Shown here in pieces: positions 18,186 to 28,831 of a DNA stretch of 64,000 nt (position 1 is its first letter; the number at the start of each line of letters is the position of its first letter). Below the pieces are notes generated by a model. It was given only the letters and a program-made list of their open reading frames with translations, searched no databases and was not told where the DNA came from. The position numbers and the translations under genes are program-made. Location of the stretch: positions 62,001 to 126,000 of the forward strand of contig CAXXHY010000010.1 of NCBI GenBank assembly GCA_963667575.2. Reading direction: 5' to 3'. This DNA comes from G963665495 sp963667575 (GTDB lineage: Bacteria; Desulfobacterota; Desulfovibrionia; Desulfovibrionales; Desulfovibrionaceae).

Positions 18186-19457
18186 ATGTATTCCAGTCTG
18201 GTTCTCGTATTGCGCACTTTTCGTCTGGGGGGGATTCTTTGTATTCTGGCCATGCTTGTGAGCGGTTGCGCCTTGCTGGAAACGCAACAGACTGCCCAGC
18301 AGGCAACGCCTCCAACCACTGCATCCACTGCCCAGGAGGCGGCGTCAGCCCCGTCTCAAGCCGGACAGTCTCCGGCGCCTCTTTCGCCTCAGAAAGTCTC
18401 GCTGGCCTTGGCCTTGCCGCTCACAGGTCCCTATGGCGGCATCGGCGAACAGATTTTGAACGGCGCCCAGGGGGCACAGCAGTATTTACAGGATCAGGGC
18501 GCGGAAGTGCAGATCCACGTCATTGATACCAATCAACCGGACTATCTCGAACGCATACGCGCGCTTCCCAATTCGGTGGCTGTTGTTGGCGGCCCGCTCC
18601 GGCCGGATATTTTCGAATCCATTGTGCTGGAAGACCTTAACGGAAGGCATGCCTTTTTCACTTTTTTACAGAGTTTGCCCAACAGCGTCACCGAAGGACG
18701 CAATGCCTGGCGTTTTTTCAGCAGCCCCACGGACCAGATGCGGACTGTCATCAAATTTGCTTCGAACAATTTCGGCATACGAAAAATGGGCATCTTGTTT
18801 CCCAACGAGCCCTTTGGGCAGCGTGTAGCCCGGCTGTTTGCCGGTGAAGCTGAAAATGCCGGTGTTTCCATCGCCAGTACGGATAGTTATCCGCCGGATG
18901 ATCCCTTGCGCTGGAGCGATATCGTTGCAGAATTCCTCTACGACGGGCAGGAGAACGAACAGGATAGCTTCCAGGCGGTGTTCTTGCCGGACGCCTGGTC
19001 GAAAGTCGAAATGCTGGTGCCGTATTTCTATTATCACCAGAAGGAGCATATGCTGATTCTGGGCTCCACGCTCTGGGGACAAACCCTGAGCAGCGAGCGT
19101 CATGTGGACGCCCACAATTTTCGCCTGGCAGTGTTTCCCAGTCCCTGGTGGACTGGTTCGGGCACGGTCGCCGCAGCGCAATTGAACCGCTACGTGCAGG
19201 GAGAAAAAAGCTTCTGGAATGCGCTTGGCTTTGACTTTGTCCGCTTTGTCGCTTCGTTGGGGAGTTTGCCCGCAGAGGCCGACGGCAATTTCATCAATCA
19301 GCAAATTCGCAATATCACGGATTTTTCCTGGAGCATGGCGCCCATCCTCTGGGATTATACCGGCGTGGCCCAGCAGGAGATGTTTTTATTGATGCCCACG
19401 GCAGAGGGCGTACGCCCTGCCAATGCCAACCTGATCCGGGAACGACTCGCGAAATGA
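18186..19457 (+). CDS. LpoA-like lipoprotein with periplasmic binding fold
   Basis: A 423-residue lipoprotein. The lipobox is LVSGC (C28), followed by a linker rich in Ala, Gln, Thr and Pro (about 33-68). The rest is a type I periplasmic-binding fold beginning SLALALPLTGPYGGIGEQIL. That fold occurs in amino-acid binding proteins and in the C-terminal domain of LpoA, the outer-membrane activator of PBP1A. The linker and the convergent PBP1A gene favour an LpoA-like role; this is an inference. The N-terminal TPR domain of E. coli LpoA is missing. GGAG precedes the ATG by ten bases. Confidence 0.7.
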   Translation: MYSSLVLVLRTFRLGGILCILAMLVSGCALLETQQTAQQATPPTTASTAQEAASAPSQAGQSPAPLSPQKVSLALALPLTGPYGGIGEQILNGAQGAQQYLQDQGAEVQIHVIDTNQPDYLERIRALPNSVAVVGGPLRPDIFESIVLEDLNGRHAFFTFLQSLPNSVTEGRNAWRFFSSPTDQMRTVIKFASNNFGIRKMGILFPNEPFGQRVARLFAGEAENAGVSIASTDSYPPDDPLRWSDIVAEFLYDGQENEQDSFQAVFLPDAWSKVEMLVPYFYYHQKEHMLILGSTLWGQTLSSERHVDAHNFRLAVFPSPWWTGSGTVAAAQLNRYVQGEKSFWNALGFDFVRFVASLGSLPAEADGNFINQQIRNITDFSWSMAPILWDYTGVAQQEMFLLMPTAEGVRPANANLIRERLAK

Positions 19458-19525
19458 TCCTGTGACAGGTCACAGCCGTGACCTTGCAGCCGCATCAGAT
19501 ATAGATGTTTTGGTGAGTAAACAAA

Positions 19526-19560
19526 GGGCCGGGTAGCTTTCCGCTGCCCGGCCCTTATTA
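19526..19560. terminator. bidirectional Rho-independent terminator
   Basis: GGGCCGGGTAGC (19526-19537) pairs with GCTGCCCGGCCC (19543-19554) with one G-T pair and a five-base loop. TTATTATT follows on the plus strand and TTTGTTTACT on the minus strand. It lies between the convergent LpoA-like and PBP1A genes. Confidence 0.85.
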
Positions 19561-19580
19561 TTGGGGGGAATGAAAATGCG

Positions 19581-21956
19581 TCAGTAGAGCTGTTTCAACA
19601 GTTCTTCATTGGTTGAAGCGCTTCGCGGACGTTTGGGACGCGGTTGGGATACGGTAAGCGTCTCCGTATCGTCGTTAGGCAACTGGGCCATTTGCAGGGA
19701 AGGATCCGGACTGTACGGATCATAACCGTTGGGATCTGTTTTGTAACCGGGCACGTATTTTTGCTCGTTGCCGTGGGGCGGAGTGAAGTTTTGCACCGGG
19801 TACTGGTCTTCCACTGCCAGGCGATATTCCAGCCAGATAGGCAATGCGGCGCGCGATCCGGCTTCCGAATGCCCCATGGGGCGTATCTGGTCAAACCCCA
19901 CATAACAGGCCGTCAGCAGGTAGGGGGAGAAGCCGATGAACCAGGCGTCCTTTTCTTCGTTCGTAGTTCCGGTTTTACCGGCTACCGGACGGTTGAGAAT
20001 CCTGGCCCGGACACCGGTGCCCCGCAGAACCACCTGCTGGAGAATGGTGGACATGGTGTAGGCATTTTGAGGTGAAATGGCTTTTACGGATTCAGTGCTG
20101 GAACGGAAGATTTCTTTTCCCCAGGCTTTTTTGATGGAAAGCACAAAACGCGGTTTGACGTAACTGCCGCCCCTGGCAAAAGCTGTGTAGGCCTGGGCAA
20201 GATTGATTGGAGAAAAGACCTGGGCACCCAGGCAGATGGGCAGGTAGGGGGGAAATTCGCCTTCCAGACCCAGCTGGCGGGCTCTTTTTATGACGTTGCG
20301 GATACCCATGCTGGCCGCAAGCCGGACCGTGACGACATTTTTGGATTTGACCAGCGCGTTGGTCAGGGTCATGGGGCCGTTGTATTTGTTGCCGTAATTT
20401 TTGGGAGACCAGGTGCCGAAGGAAATGGGCGCATCCATGATTACGGAGGTCGGGCGGAAACCGTGATCCAGAGCGGCGGAATAAACGATGGGCTTGAATG
20501 CGGAGCCGGGCTGCCGGTGCGCCTGCGTGGCCCGGTTGAACTGGCTGTCGTTGAAGTCGAATCCTCCCACCAGGGCAACGACATTGCCCGTGGGCGGTTC
20601 GATGGAAACCAGCGCTCCCTGGACCTTGGGCTTCTGCTGCAGATTCAAAGGAAGGACGACCTTGCCGCCGTCGTTTTCCTTTTTTGGGGGCAGGATGCTG
20701 TGGTCCAGTGAGGCCCAGATCATGTCCCCTGGCTGCATCAACTGGGCAGGGGATTTTCGCCAGGTCCATTTCATGCTTTCTGCGGAAATAAAGCCGTCGT
20801 AATCGCCCGCCTTGACCTGGGCTCCGGAGTCGTTCACATCCATGACCAGCGTTTTTACCCAGTCGCCGGGTTCGAGATTGTCCAGATTCACGGGGTTGTT
20901 TGTAAGAAAGTCCTTGAATTCCGACGGACAGAGCTTTAGATCCGGGCCGCGCCAGCCGCGTCTTTTGGTCGCCGCGGCCAGACCATCCCGCAGGGCCTTT
21001 TCCGCCGCTTTCTGGTGGTTCAGTTTGACGGCCGTATATACGTGCAGTCCGGATTCATACACGGCGTCCTCGCCGTAGCGGTCCAGCTTGATGTTTTGCA
21101 GCTTCATGTTCTCTTCGGAAAGATAGTCGATGAGCCAGCGCCTGACTTCTTCCATATAATACGCGCCGGTTCCCCATGAGGGCTCCGGCATGGCCTTGAA
21201 TTCGAGTTTTTCCGCTACCGCCTGTTCGTATTCCTGTTGTGAAATCCATTTCAGGGCGCGCATCCGGTGCAATACGTACATCTGCCGTTTGCGGGCTTCC
21301 TGCGGATGGTAAAAGGGGTTGTAGTTGGAAGGGGCTTTGGGCAAGCCTGCCAGCAGCGCGGATTCAGCCAGGGACAGATCCCCCACATGCTTGCCGAAAT
21401 ACGTCCGTGAACCGGCTTCGACTCCGTACGCTCCGGCGCCGAAAAAGGCCTGGTTCAGGTAGACCGTGAGAATTTCGTCTTTGGACAGAAAATTTTCAAG
21501 CTGGAAAGCAAGGATGGCTTCCTTGATTTTCCGTTCGTATTTTTTTGTGGAATCCAGCAGGATCTGTTTGATGATCTGCTGGGTAATGGTACTGCCGCCC
21601 TGAACAATGCCCCCGCTTTTAAGGTTGATCAGTGTTGCACGGAAAATAGCCGTGGGATCCAGGCCTTCATGACTGTAGAAAGAATCGTCTTCGGCAGCGA
21701 GAAAACAGCGTACGAGGTGTTTGGGCACTTCATCCAGACTGACCAGAAAGCGTTTTTCCCGGTACAGATAGCCCAGAATCTGACCGTCATCGGCGTAAAG
21801 CGTGGTGACGAGATTGGGTTTGTAGTCTTTGATTTTGGTAAAACTTGGGAGATCTTTGGAAAAATGAATGTATATTCCAAGGCAGCCCATTGAAAAAGCC
21901 ATGGCAATGGAGAGGATAAATACCAGAACAACGGTAAAGAGATAATACTTTTTCAT
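19581..21956 (-). CDS. mrcA: penicillin-binding protein 1A
   Basis: A 791-residue bifunctional peptidoglycan synthase. One N-terminal membrane helix (about 6-28) is followed by the GT51 transglycosylase domain with AAEDDSFYSHEGLD (catalytic Glu near 89) and GGSTITQQIIKQ. The transpeptidase domain has QPGSAFKP with the acylated Ser, KSKN, and KTGTTNE. It also has the inserted OB-like region typical of class A proteins. It polymerises and crosslinks lipid II in the periplasm. GGAAGG lies upstream of the ATG. Confidence 0.95.
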   Translation of the reverse strand: MKKYYLFTVVLVFILSIAMAFSMGCLGIYIHFSKDLPSFTKIKDYKPNLVTTLYADDGQILGYLYREKRFLVSLDEVPKHLVRCFLAAEDDSFYSHEGLDPTAIFRATLINLKSGGIVQGGSTITQQIIKQILLDSTKKYERKIKEAILAFQLENFLSKDEILTVYLNQAFFGAGAYGVEAGSRTYFGKHVGDLSLAESALLAGLPKAPSNYNPFYHPQEARKRQMYVLHRMRALKWISQQEYEQAVAEKLEFKAMPEPSWGTGAYYMEEVRRWLIDYLSEENMKLQNIKLDRYGEDAVYESGLHVYTAVKLNHQKAAEKALRDGLAAATKRRGWRGPDLKLCPSEFKDFLTNNPVNLDNLEPGDWVKTLVMDVNDSGAQVKAGDYDGFISAESMKWTWRKSPAQLMQPGDMIWASLDHSILPPKKENDGGKVVLPLNLQQKPKVQGALVSIEPPTGNVVALVGGFDFNDSQFNRATQAHRQPGSAFKPIVYSAALDHGFRPTSVIMDAPISFGTWSPKNYGNKYNGPMTLTNALVKSKNVVTVRLAASMGIRNVIKRARQLGLEGEFPPYLPICLGAQVFSPINLAQAYTAFARGGSYVKPRFVLSIKKAWGKEIFRSSTESVKAISPQNAYTMSTILQQVVLRGTGVRARILNRPVAGKTGTTNEEKDAWFIGFSPYLLTACYVGFDQIRPMGHSEAGSRAALPIWLEYRLAVEDQYPVQNFTPPHGNEQKYVPGYKTDPNGYDPYSPDPSLQMAQLPNDDTETLTVSQPRPKRPRSASTNEELLKQLY

Positions 21957-22163
21957 GTAGGTTCAGGCCTTCCGCATTTTCGCGTGTCCCAGGCGAGCCG
22001 GATGGTAAATTATCGAATAACTTATTGTTATATCAGAATCAGATGGCCCGCAAGGGTTCGTTCGCAAAAAACTGCTCCGGATGCGAACCGCGTCAGCCCG
22101 TTGCTCCGGACTGTGTATATGTTTTATCGTCCGCTTTTTCTGCTCCTTTATGGAAAGAGGGGG

Positions 22164-23537
22164 CTAAGGAAATTGCTTGAGGCTTTTCTGTAAAAAAGCC
22201 AGCTGTTGCTGCAAAGGCTCCACAGCAAGGGCCTGATCAATGGAAAATTCTTTTTTCAGCGCGTCCAGCTCCTTTTTCCGTTGCGCATAGGAATCTTTCA
22301 GAGGAAGGAAAAAGTCCTTGAACGTATCTTTCCATTTTTTCAACTTGTCGATTTCAATTTGCTTTTTCTGAATTTCATATTGCGAGATCAGATCAATGCT
22401 CTTTGTCCCTTTCTGGAGTGCGGCCTTGATTTCGTCTGAGAGCAGTGAGTTCATCAGGGCCTTGTTGATATCCTTTTCCGTGGCCCAGCTGCCGTCAGGC
22501 AGGGCAATTTTATACTGTTTGGCTGCCACGTTTTTTTCAATGGTATCAATTTCAGCCTGCAGCTGCTTGATTCGCTGGTCCAGATCCTTTGGGGTCGACC
22601 AGCCGATGGGAAGCAAGTGTTTGTATTCATTCTGCTTGAATAGTTTGTTAATGGCGGTGGATTTTTCCTGAAGCTGTTTTTGGGATGCATCCAACGCGCT
22701 TTCGGTCAGCCAGCCATCGGGAACACGATTGATACGCGCCGTGCCGGCTTTGTATTCCTGAGTGATCTGCTTGATGCGCTCCTTGAGATCCGCAATACGA
22801 GTCTGGAGTTGCTTTTTGGAGATGTCCCCAAGACCGGGAATGGAAATGACATAGGTTCCTTCGGCTATTTGTTTGGACACGTCATCAACAGATTCTTTTT
22901 GCGTGGCAATGGCGGTTTCGAGTTGCTTTTTATCGACAAAACCAAGTCCTGCGCAGTAAATGCGCACGTTTCCTTCGTTGTTTTCCTGTTCGAGTTTTTT
23001 CTTTTCTTCGGCAAGCTCCTGCGACCTTAGTTCCAGGTCTTGTTTGTTGACCATGCCAACCCCTGCGATAAAAAAGTCTCTGGTGCCGGAGCTTATTGCG
23101 GAGTCATCCGCCTCCAGTTCCTTTTTGTGCGTATCCCTCAATGCAAGCAGTTCGTCCATGGTTACCCGCTCGTATCCAGGAAGAGACAGCCTGTCCTCAG
23201 GTTCCGTGATGAGTTGCCAGCCTGTCAACACTGCGATATTATCGGCTTGTCTGCGAGCCTCATTTTGTTCCAGTGCGGATTGCGTTTCTTTTTCCAGTGT
23301 TGCAAGATTCTTCTCAATTTCCTTTTGTTCGGCATCGAATTGGGAAAAGCGTACCTTGACCTGACGGTTCAGTTCGGCAAGTTTTTTTTCATACATCTTC
23401 AGATCGTTTTTGAGCGGCTGAAGTATGTCGTCCCTGGTGAAGCCGAGAGCCGGTCTGTGCACCAGCAGACAACTGCAGAAGCACAAAAGGCATACCATGA
23501 TTTTCAGGGAGCAAAGGTTCGGTACAGTGCGTTTCAT
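22164..23537 (-). CDS. exported coiled-coil protein with seven 38-residue repeats
   Basis: A 457-residue protein of no family I recognise. An N-terminal hydrophobic segment (about 11-32) looks like a signal peptide. Residues 33-100 are a charged helix. Residues 115-378 consist of seven tandem repeats of 37-38 residues, starting at 115, 153, 191, 229, 267, 305 and 342. Each has a short beta-like start (xYxIxIxGLGxV), then K-x-x-L and a long amphipathic helix ending in a Gly-Thr or similar pair. The clearest copies are 191-228 (VRIYCAGLGFVDKKQLETAI) and 229-266 (YVISIPGLGDISKKQLQTRI). The last 80 residues are again coiled coil. GGGG lies seven bases before the ATG. It is divergent from a second unknown exported protein. 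Confidence 0.75.
   Translation of the reverse strand: MKRTVPNLCSLKIMVCLLCFCSCLLVHRPALGFTRDDILQPLKNDLKMYEKKLAELNRQVKVRFSQFDAEQKEIEKNLATLEKETQSALEQNEARRQADNIAVLTGWQLITEPEDRLSLPGYERVTMDELLALRDTHKKELEADDSAISSGTRDFFIAGVGMVNKQDLELRSQELAEEKKKLEQENNEGNVRIYCAGLGFVDKKQLETAIATQKESVDDVSKQIAEGTYVISIPGLGDISKKQLQTRIADLKERIKQITQEYKAGTARINRVPDGWLTESALDASQKQLQEKSTAINKLFKQNEYKHLLPIGWSTPKDLDQRIKQLQAEIDTIEKNVAAKQYKIALPDGSWATEKDINKALMNSLLSDEIKAALQKGTKSIDLISQYEIQKKQIEIDKLKKWKDTFKDFFLPLKDSYAQRKKELDALKKEFSIDQALAVEPLQQQLAFLQKSLKQFP
22404..23195 (-). repeat. seven in-frame 111-114-base coding repeats
   Basis: Region encoding residues 115-378 of the exported repeat protein. Copies are recognisable at protein level (conserved Gly-x-Gly, Lys-x-x-Leu, C-terminal Gly-Thr) but have diverged strongly at DNA level, so the array is old rather than a recent slippage product. 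Confidence 0.75.
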
Positions 23538-23700
23538 TGAATATCCCCTTCAGACAGTATGAGAATAAGAACATCCAGATTATGAGTTCAGAATAAAGGT
23601 GGCGCGGGGCCGACTTCTTCTGAAAAGTTTGGCAAAAAAGTACTACAGATATTTTGTCTAGTCCAGATCAGATGATTTTTTGAGACATTCAGGATGAAAT

Positions 23701-24132
23701 ATGCTGCGATTTTCCTTTACGTTATTGCAGAAGTTGCTGGAAAAATTTCCAGCAATCCTATTGCAGATTGCATTTGTCCTGGGTTCTTTTGATTCTTCCA
23801 TCCTTGCACAGGAATTCAAAAAATATAACGCATTTTCTCCTTATTCTTCCGAGCCGTCTCTTACATTCCAATCCGTTCCGCCTTTTGATGAAGAGGAGTT
23901 AAAGTCGTATTCTGCCATACCTGAACCGCAAACAGACCCCATGCCAACGTTCCGTGAGGATCCGTATCGAAATTTTGATGTAATGGGACAACCAAACGTC
24001 AGCGTCAGACAATATAATGAAAAGAATTTTTCAGGATTTTACTCATTGTCATCAATAGATCAAAAGCCATTCAATCCATTTGAAAGTTCTCCCTATGCCC
24101 CTTTTTCTCCTTTTAATGGTTTTGATAAATAG
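23701..24132 (+). CDS. small exported protein rich in Phe, Ser and Pro
   Basis: A 143-residue protein with AGGA seven bases before the ATG. Residues 1-36 form a signal peptide ending SSILA-QEF. The mature part is low in helix-forming residues and full of Phe, Ser, Pro and Tyr, with a C-terminal segment PFESSPYAPFSPFNGF in which PF recurs. Cysteine is absent. It looks like an unstructured exported or surface-associated protein. It is divergent from the 38-residue-repeat gene across 163 bases, which may mean a functional pair. Family not recognised. Confidence 0.55.
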   Translation: MLRFSFTLLQKLLEKFPAILLQIAFVLGSFDSSILAQEFKKYNAFSPYSSEPSLTFQSVPPFDEEELKSYSAIPEPQTDPMPTFREDPYRNFDVMGQPNVSVRQYNEKNFSGFYSLSSIDQKPFNPFESSPYAPFSPFNGFDK

Positions 24133-24381
24133 CAGCAGTTTGATTTTTGAAAAATGTTGCATAGAATTTTATTCCGTAAATAAATGTAAAGGTGTTTTTA
24201 TAAAAAGATGTATTTGGATTAAATAACGAACTCCTGCCATATTCTGATATTCACAATTGCCATTTCAAAAAGTTTCACTTATCTTTTATGAAAATAGTTT
24301 TGGTTGGAAATAAATGAAGCCCGGTGCCCGGCTACTCGGCTTACTGGATATCCCCAATTAATGCGGTATGATGGTGTCTGT

Positions 24382-24915
24382 ATGAAAGATTGCAAAGATA
24401 TTCTTGATACATCCGAAATGAATACGCTTCTGGAAAAGCTTGCGGAACAGGTATACACCGCCAACGGCGAATGCAAGAACCTGGCATTGATCGGTATTCA
24501 ACGTCGCGGGGTTGACCTGGCCACCAGGCTGAAATCCATTCTGGATCGCCGGTGTGGTCGCGAACTCCCGCTCGGTCAGCTCGATATCAACCTCTATCGG
24601 GACGACTGGACCAGCCTCGAACTGCAGCCGCTTATCAGCCGCACGGAAATTCCTTTTGACATCAACGGATTTGATGTTTTGCTCGTTGACGATGTGCTGT
24701 TCACCGGACGGACCATCCGGGCGGCCATGGAAGCCATCCTTGATTTTGGCCGTCCTCACAGCATCAAATTGCTGGTGCTGGTGGACAGAGGCCATCGTGA
24801 GCTTCCCATTCAGCCGGACTATGTGGGCAAAAAAGTGGAAACCCAGCGAGGCGAACACGTCAATGTCTACATCAAGGAGCGTGACGGAAAAGACAAGGTC
24901 TGCCTGGTGGCATGA
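24382..24915 (+). CDS. pyrR: PyrR-type bifunctional regulator/uracil phosphoribosyltransferase
   Basis: A 177-residue type I phosphoribosyltransferase. The PRPP loop is VLLVDDVLFTGRTIRAAM, and the N-terminus from MKDCKDILDTSEM matches the usual PyrR start (x-ILD-x-x-x-M), which is why 24382 is chosen over in-frame starts at 24361 and 24304. The ribosome site is weak at all three. In many bacteria PyrR binds pyr leader RNA and also converts uracil to UMP. No pyr biosynthesis gene or attenuator is seen beside it here. Confidence 0.85.
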   Translation: MKDCKDILDTSEMNTLLEKLAEQVYTANGECKNLALIGIQRRGVDLATRLKSILDRRCGRELPLGQLDINLYRDDWTSLELQPLISRTEIPFDINGFDVLLVDDVLFTGRTIRAAMEAILDFGRPHSIKLLVLVDRGHRELPIQPDYVGKKVETQRGEHVNVYIKERDGKDKVCLVA

Positions 24916-24930
24916 TCTTTTGCTGCGGAC

Positions 24931-26367
24931 ATGATGGGCAGGGACGATTCTGACGGCGTCGGTATGGAGCGTACGGGGCGTTTCAGTCTGTTTGCAGGAG
25001 CCTGCTTTCTGTGCGCCGTATGGTTGCGCTTTGAACCGTGTTCCGCCGAGTTGTGGCTCGATGAAATTCTGAGTCTGTTCAATGTCCTGCGCATTGATTC
25101 CTGGGTCGACATTTTCACCCGGCTGCGCATCGACAACAACCATCCGCTTGTATCCCTTTATTTGTACGCCCTCGGGATACAATCACACTGGTTCTACTAC
25201 CATTTTTTCTCCCTTTTGACCGGCATTGGAACGGTTGTGGTACTCTGGCGCCTGGCTGCATCCGACAAAAGAAACAGTGCCGGTATTGTGCTGGTGCTGT
25301 CCGGTTTTTCATTTCTTTTCATCAATTATTCCTCGGAAGCACGAGGCTACGCACCGGCGGCCTTTTTTTCTCTTCTCGCTTTTCAGGGTATTTCCGATTT
25401 CATCGATTCCTCCAAATGGCGGGCGGTCATATTCTATACGCTGGCAGGAATGCTTGCCCTGTTGTCGAGTCTGACCTCCGTGATCATTATTGCAGCCTTG
25501 ATGGTCTGGAGTGGTTGGGAGTTGCTGGCCCGCCATTCGAAAACACAAGCCGCCATGGAATTCTTGCGGTGCCATGGAGCCCTGTGTCTTTTTTTGGTGC
25601 TCTATGATGTGGTCTTCATCAGCAAGCTGCAGGTGGCGGGCGGGGGGGCCTTTGTCTTTTACAAAGTGGTCCTGCGTTTCTTTTCTTTTGTGTTCGGAGT
25701 GGATGGTAGTATCTGGCTGCAGGTTGCAAGCGGGCTTTGCTTTTGCGGTCTGTACCTTTACGGCCTGTATACCTTGGGTAAAGATGGCAAACGATCCGCG
25801 ATCGCATTGTATGTATTGATTTTTCCCATCATTCCTTTCGGCATAATCTTCTTTCTTCAACCCTCCTTTTTATACATACGCTATTTCTTTGTCTGTCTTC
25901 CGTTTATTTTGTTGCTTTTCGGAAGGGCTTTGTGGAGTATGATACAGTCGGGAAAAATCACAAAGGTGATTTCCCTTGTGATCATCTGTGGATATGTGGC
26001 TGGGAATATCTGGGCTTTTGTTTTTTTCGAACAAAACGGGCAGAGAGGAGAATACGAGGAAGCTGTCGTTTATATACTCGCGCAGTCACCAGAGGCGACT
26101 GTCTCGGTTTCCAGCGACCACGACCTGCGCAATGGTTTTGTGCTCAGGTTTTATGCCGCGTTGAACGCTGCGGGAAGCAGAATGCGCTATCTCAACCGGA
26201 GCGAAGTCAAGACGCCCCCCGCCTGGTATATTGAGCACAGCCACGAAAAAAAAGAGGAAAGACGAGAAACAGAGATGGAAAAATTCGGAGCATCCTACCA
26301 TCTGGTTCGCGTCTTTCCTTATGGACATCTTTCAGGGTATTACTGGTATCTTTATAAAAAAGGCTAA
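24931..26367 (+). CDS. GT-C fold membrane glycosyltransferase (GT39/ArnT-like)
   Basis: A 478-residue protein with about 10 membrane helices. The first periplasmic loop holds LWLDEILSL, where the acidic pair is the usual catalytic and metal-binding site of lipid-linked GT-C transferases, and NNHPLVSLYLYAL follows as in PMT_2-type enzymes. The tail from about 390 is soluble and charged. It probably moves a sugar from polyprenyl phosphate onto a protein or envelope glycan. The acceptor is unknown. It starts 15 bases after pyrR; an alternative ATG lies at 24964. Confidence 0.75.
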   Translation: MMGRDDSDGVGMERTGRFSLFAGACFLCAVWLRFEPCSAELWLDEILSLFNVLRIDSWVDIFTRLRIDNNHPLVSLYLYALGIQSHWFYYHFFSLLTGIGTVVVLWRLAASDKRNSAGIVLVLSGFSFLFINYSSEARGYAPAAFFSLLAFQGISDFIDSSKWRAVIFYTLAGMLALLSSLTSVIIIAALMVWSGWELLARHSKTQAAMEFLRCHGALCLFLVLYDVVFISKLQVAGGGAFVFYKVVLRFFSFVFGVDGSIWLQVASGLCFCGLYLYGLYTLGKDGKRSAIALYVLIFPIIPFGIIFFLQPSFLYIRYFFVCLPFILLLFGRALWSMIQSGKITKVISLVIICGYVAGNIWAFVFFEQNGQRGEYEEAVVYILAQSPEATVSVSSDHDLRNGFVLRFYAALNAAGSRMRYLNRSEVKTPPAWYIEHSHEKKEERRETEMEKFGASYHLVRVFPYGHLSGYYWYLYKKG

Positions 26368-26384
26368 CCCTCTCAGGTCGGTGA

Positions 26385-27269
26385 TCAGGACTCCCGGGTA
26401 ATCTCCGTACCGATTCCTCCCTTGGTGAACAACTCGAGCAACAGGCAGTTTTCGAGTCGGCCGTCAATGATGTGGGCTTTTTCCACGCCTGCGTCCAGAG
26501 CTTCCAGACAGCATTTGATTTTGGGAATCATGCCGCCCTGAATGGTGCCGTCGGCAATGGCGAGCGCTGCGTTCTGCATGTTCAAAGAGGAAATAAGACT
26601 GCCTTCCTTGTCCAGTACGCCCTCGACATCGGTCAGCAGGATCAACCGCTTGGCCTGGAGGCTTGCAGCCAGTGCGCCGGCAACGGAGTCGGCGTTGATG
26701 TTGTAGGTTTCGCCGTCTTCATCAACGCCCACAGGCGCGATGACCGGGATGAATCCATCTCTTTCGAGGGAGTTGATCAGAGTCGAGGAAATATCCGTCA
26801 CTTCGCCTACCTTGCCCAGGTCGATGATTTCCGGCGGCGCGTTTTTCTTGTCTTTGATCATTTCCAGCTTTCTGGCATGGATCAATTGACCGTCCTTGCC
26901 GGAAAGGCCCACGGCTTTGCCTCCCTGCAGGTTGAGCAGGTTGACGATTTCCTTGTTGACCTTGCCCACAAGAACCATTTCCACCACATCCATGGTGGCC
27001 TGATCGGTAACGCGCAATCCTTCCCGGAACTGGCAGTTGATGCCCAGAGAATCGAGCATCTTGCCTATCTGGGGGCCGCCGCCATGGACGATGATCGGAT
27101 TGACGCCGATGTATTTGAGCAGCACCACATTGCGGGCAAAAGCGCGTTTCAGCTTTTCGTCCGTCATGGCATGGCCGCCGTATTTAATGACGATGCTTTG
27201 CCCGTGGAAGTTCTTGATGTAGGGCAGGGACTCCATCAGAAGCTTGGCGACTCGCTTCCCTTTTTCCAT
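26385..27269 (-). CDS. argB: acetylglutamate kinase
   Basis: A 294-residue amino-acid kinase for the second step of arginine synthesis. IVIKYGGHAM is the phosphate-binding start of the family, IVHGGGPQI the substrate loop, and GGMIPKIKCCLEAL the conserved C-terminal lysine region. The start at 27269 (MEKGKR) has GAGG eight bases upstream. An in-frame ATG at 27293, two bases after the hslU stop, gives 302 residues and is the alternative. The gene is directly downstream of hslU and probably cotranscribed. Confidence 0.93.
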   Translation of the reverse strand: MEKGKRVAKLLMESLPYIKNFHGQSIVIKYGGHAMTDEKLKRAFARNVVLLKYIGVNPIIVHGGGPQIGKMLDSLGINCQFREGLRVTDQATMDVVEMVLVGKVNKEIVNLLNLQGGKAVGLSGKDGQLIHARKLEMIKDKKNAPPEIIDLGKVGEVTDISSTLINSLERDGFIPVIAPVGVDEDGETYNINADSVAGALAASLQAKRLILLTDVEGVLDKEGSLISSLNMQNAALAIADGTIQGGMIPKIKCCLEALDAGVEKAHIIDGRLENCLLLELFTKGGIGTEITRES

Positions 27270-27295
27270 AGAAATGTCCTCAGCGTATTGCATGG

Positions 27296-28678
<1,383 letters not shown>

Positions 28679-28831
28679 CAAAATTACTCCAAAACGCTGT
28701 GGCTACTAACGATTGTAGGGTGTCTTGCTTTCGGGACATGCGTCTACAGCATGGAAGCGGGAAAAAGCAAGCCACGATTAGCATTGAAAAAAAGCGCAAC
28801 ATCGGCTTTTTTTAGAAAAAATTCGCAGGTT

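Noticed and set aside
22050..22140. A tRNA-like GGTTCGCATCC string on the minus strand.
   Set aside because: The flanking bases do not form a T-stem, and no anticodon arm or acceptor partner is present.
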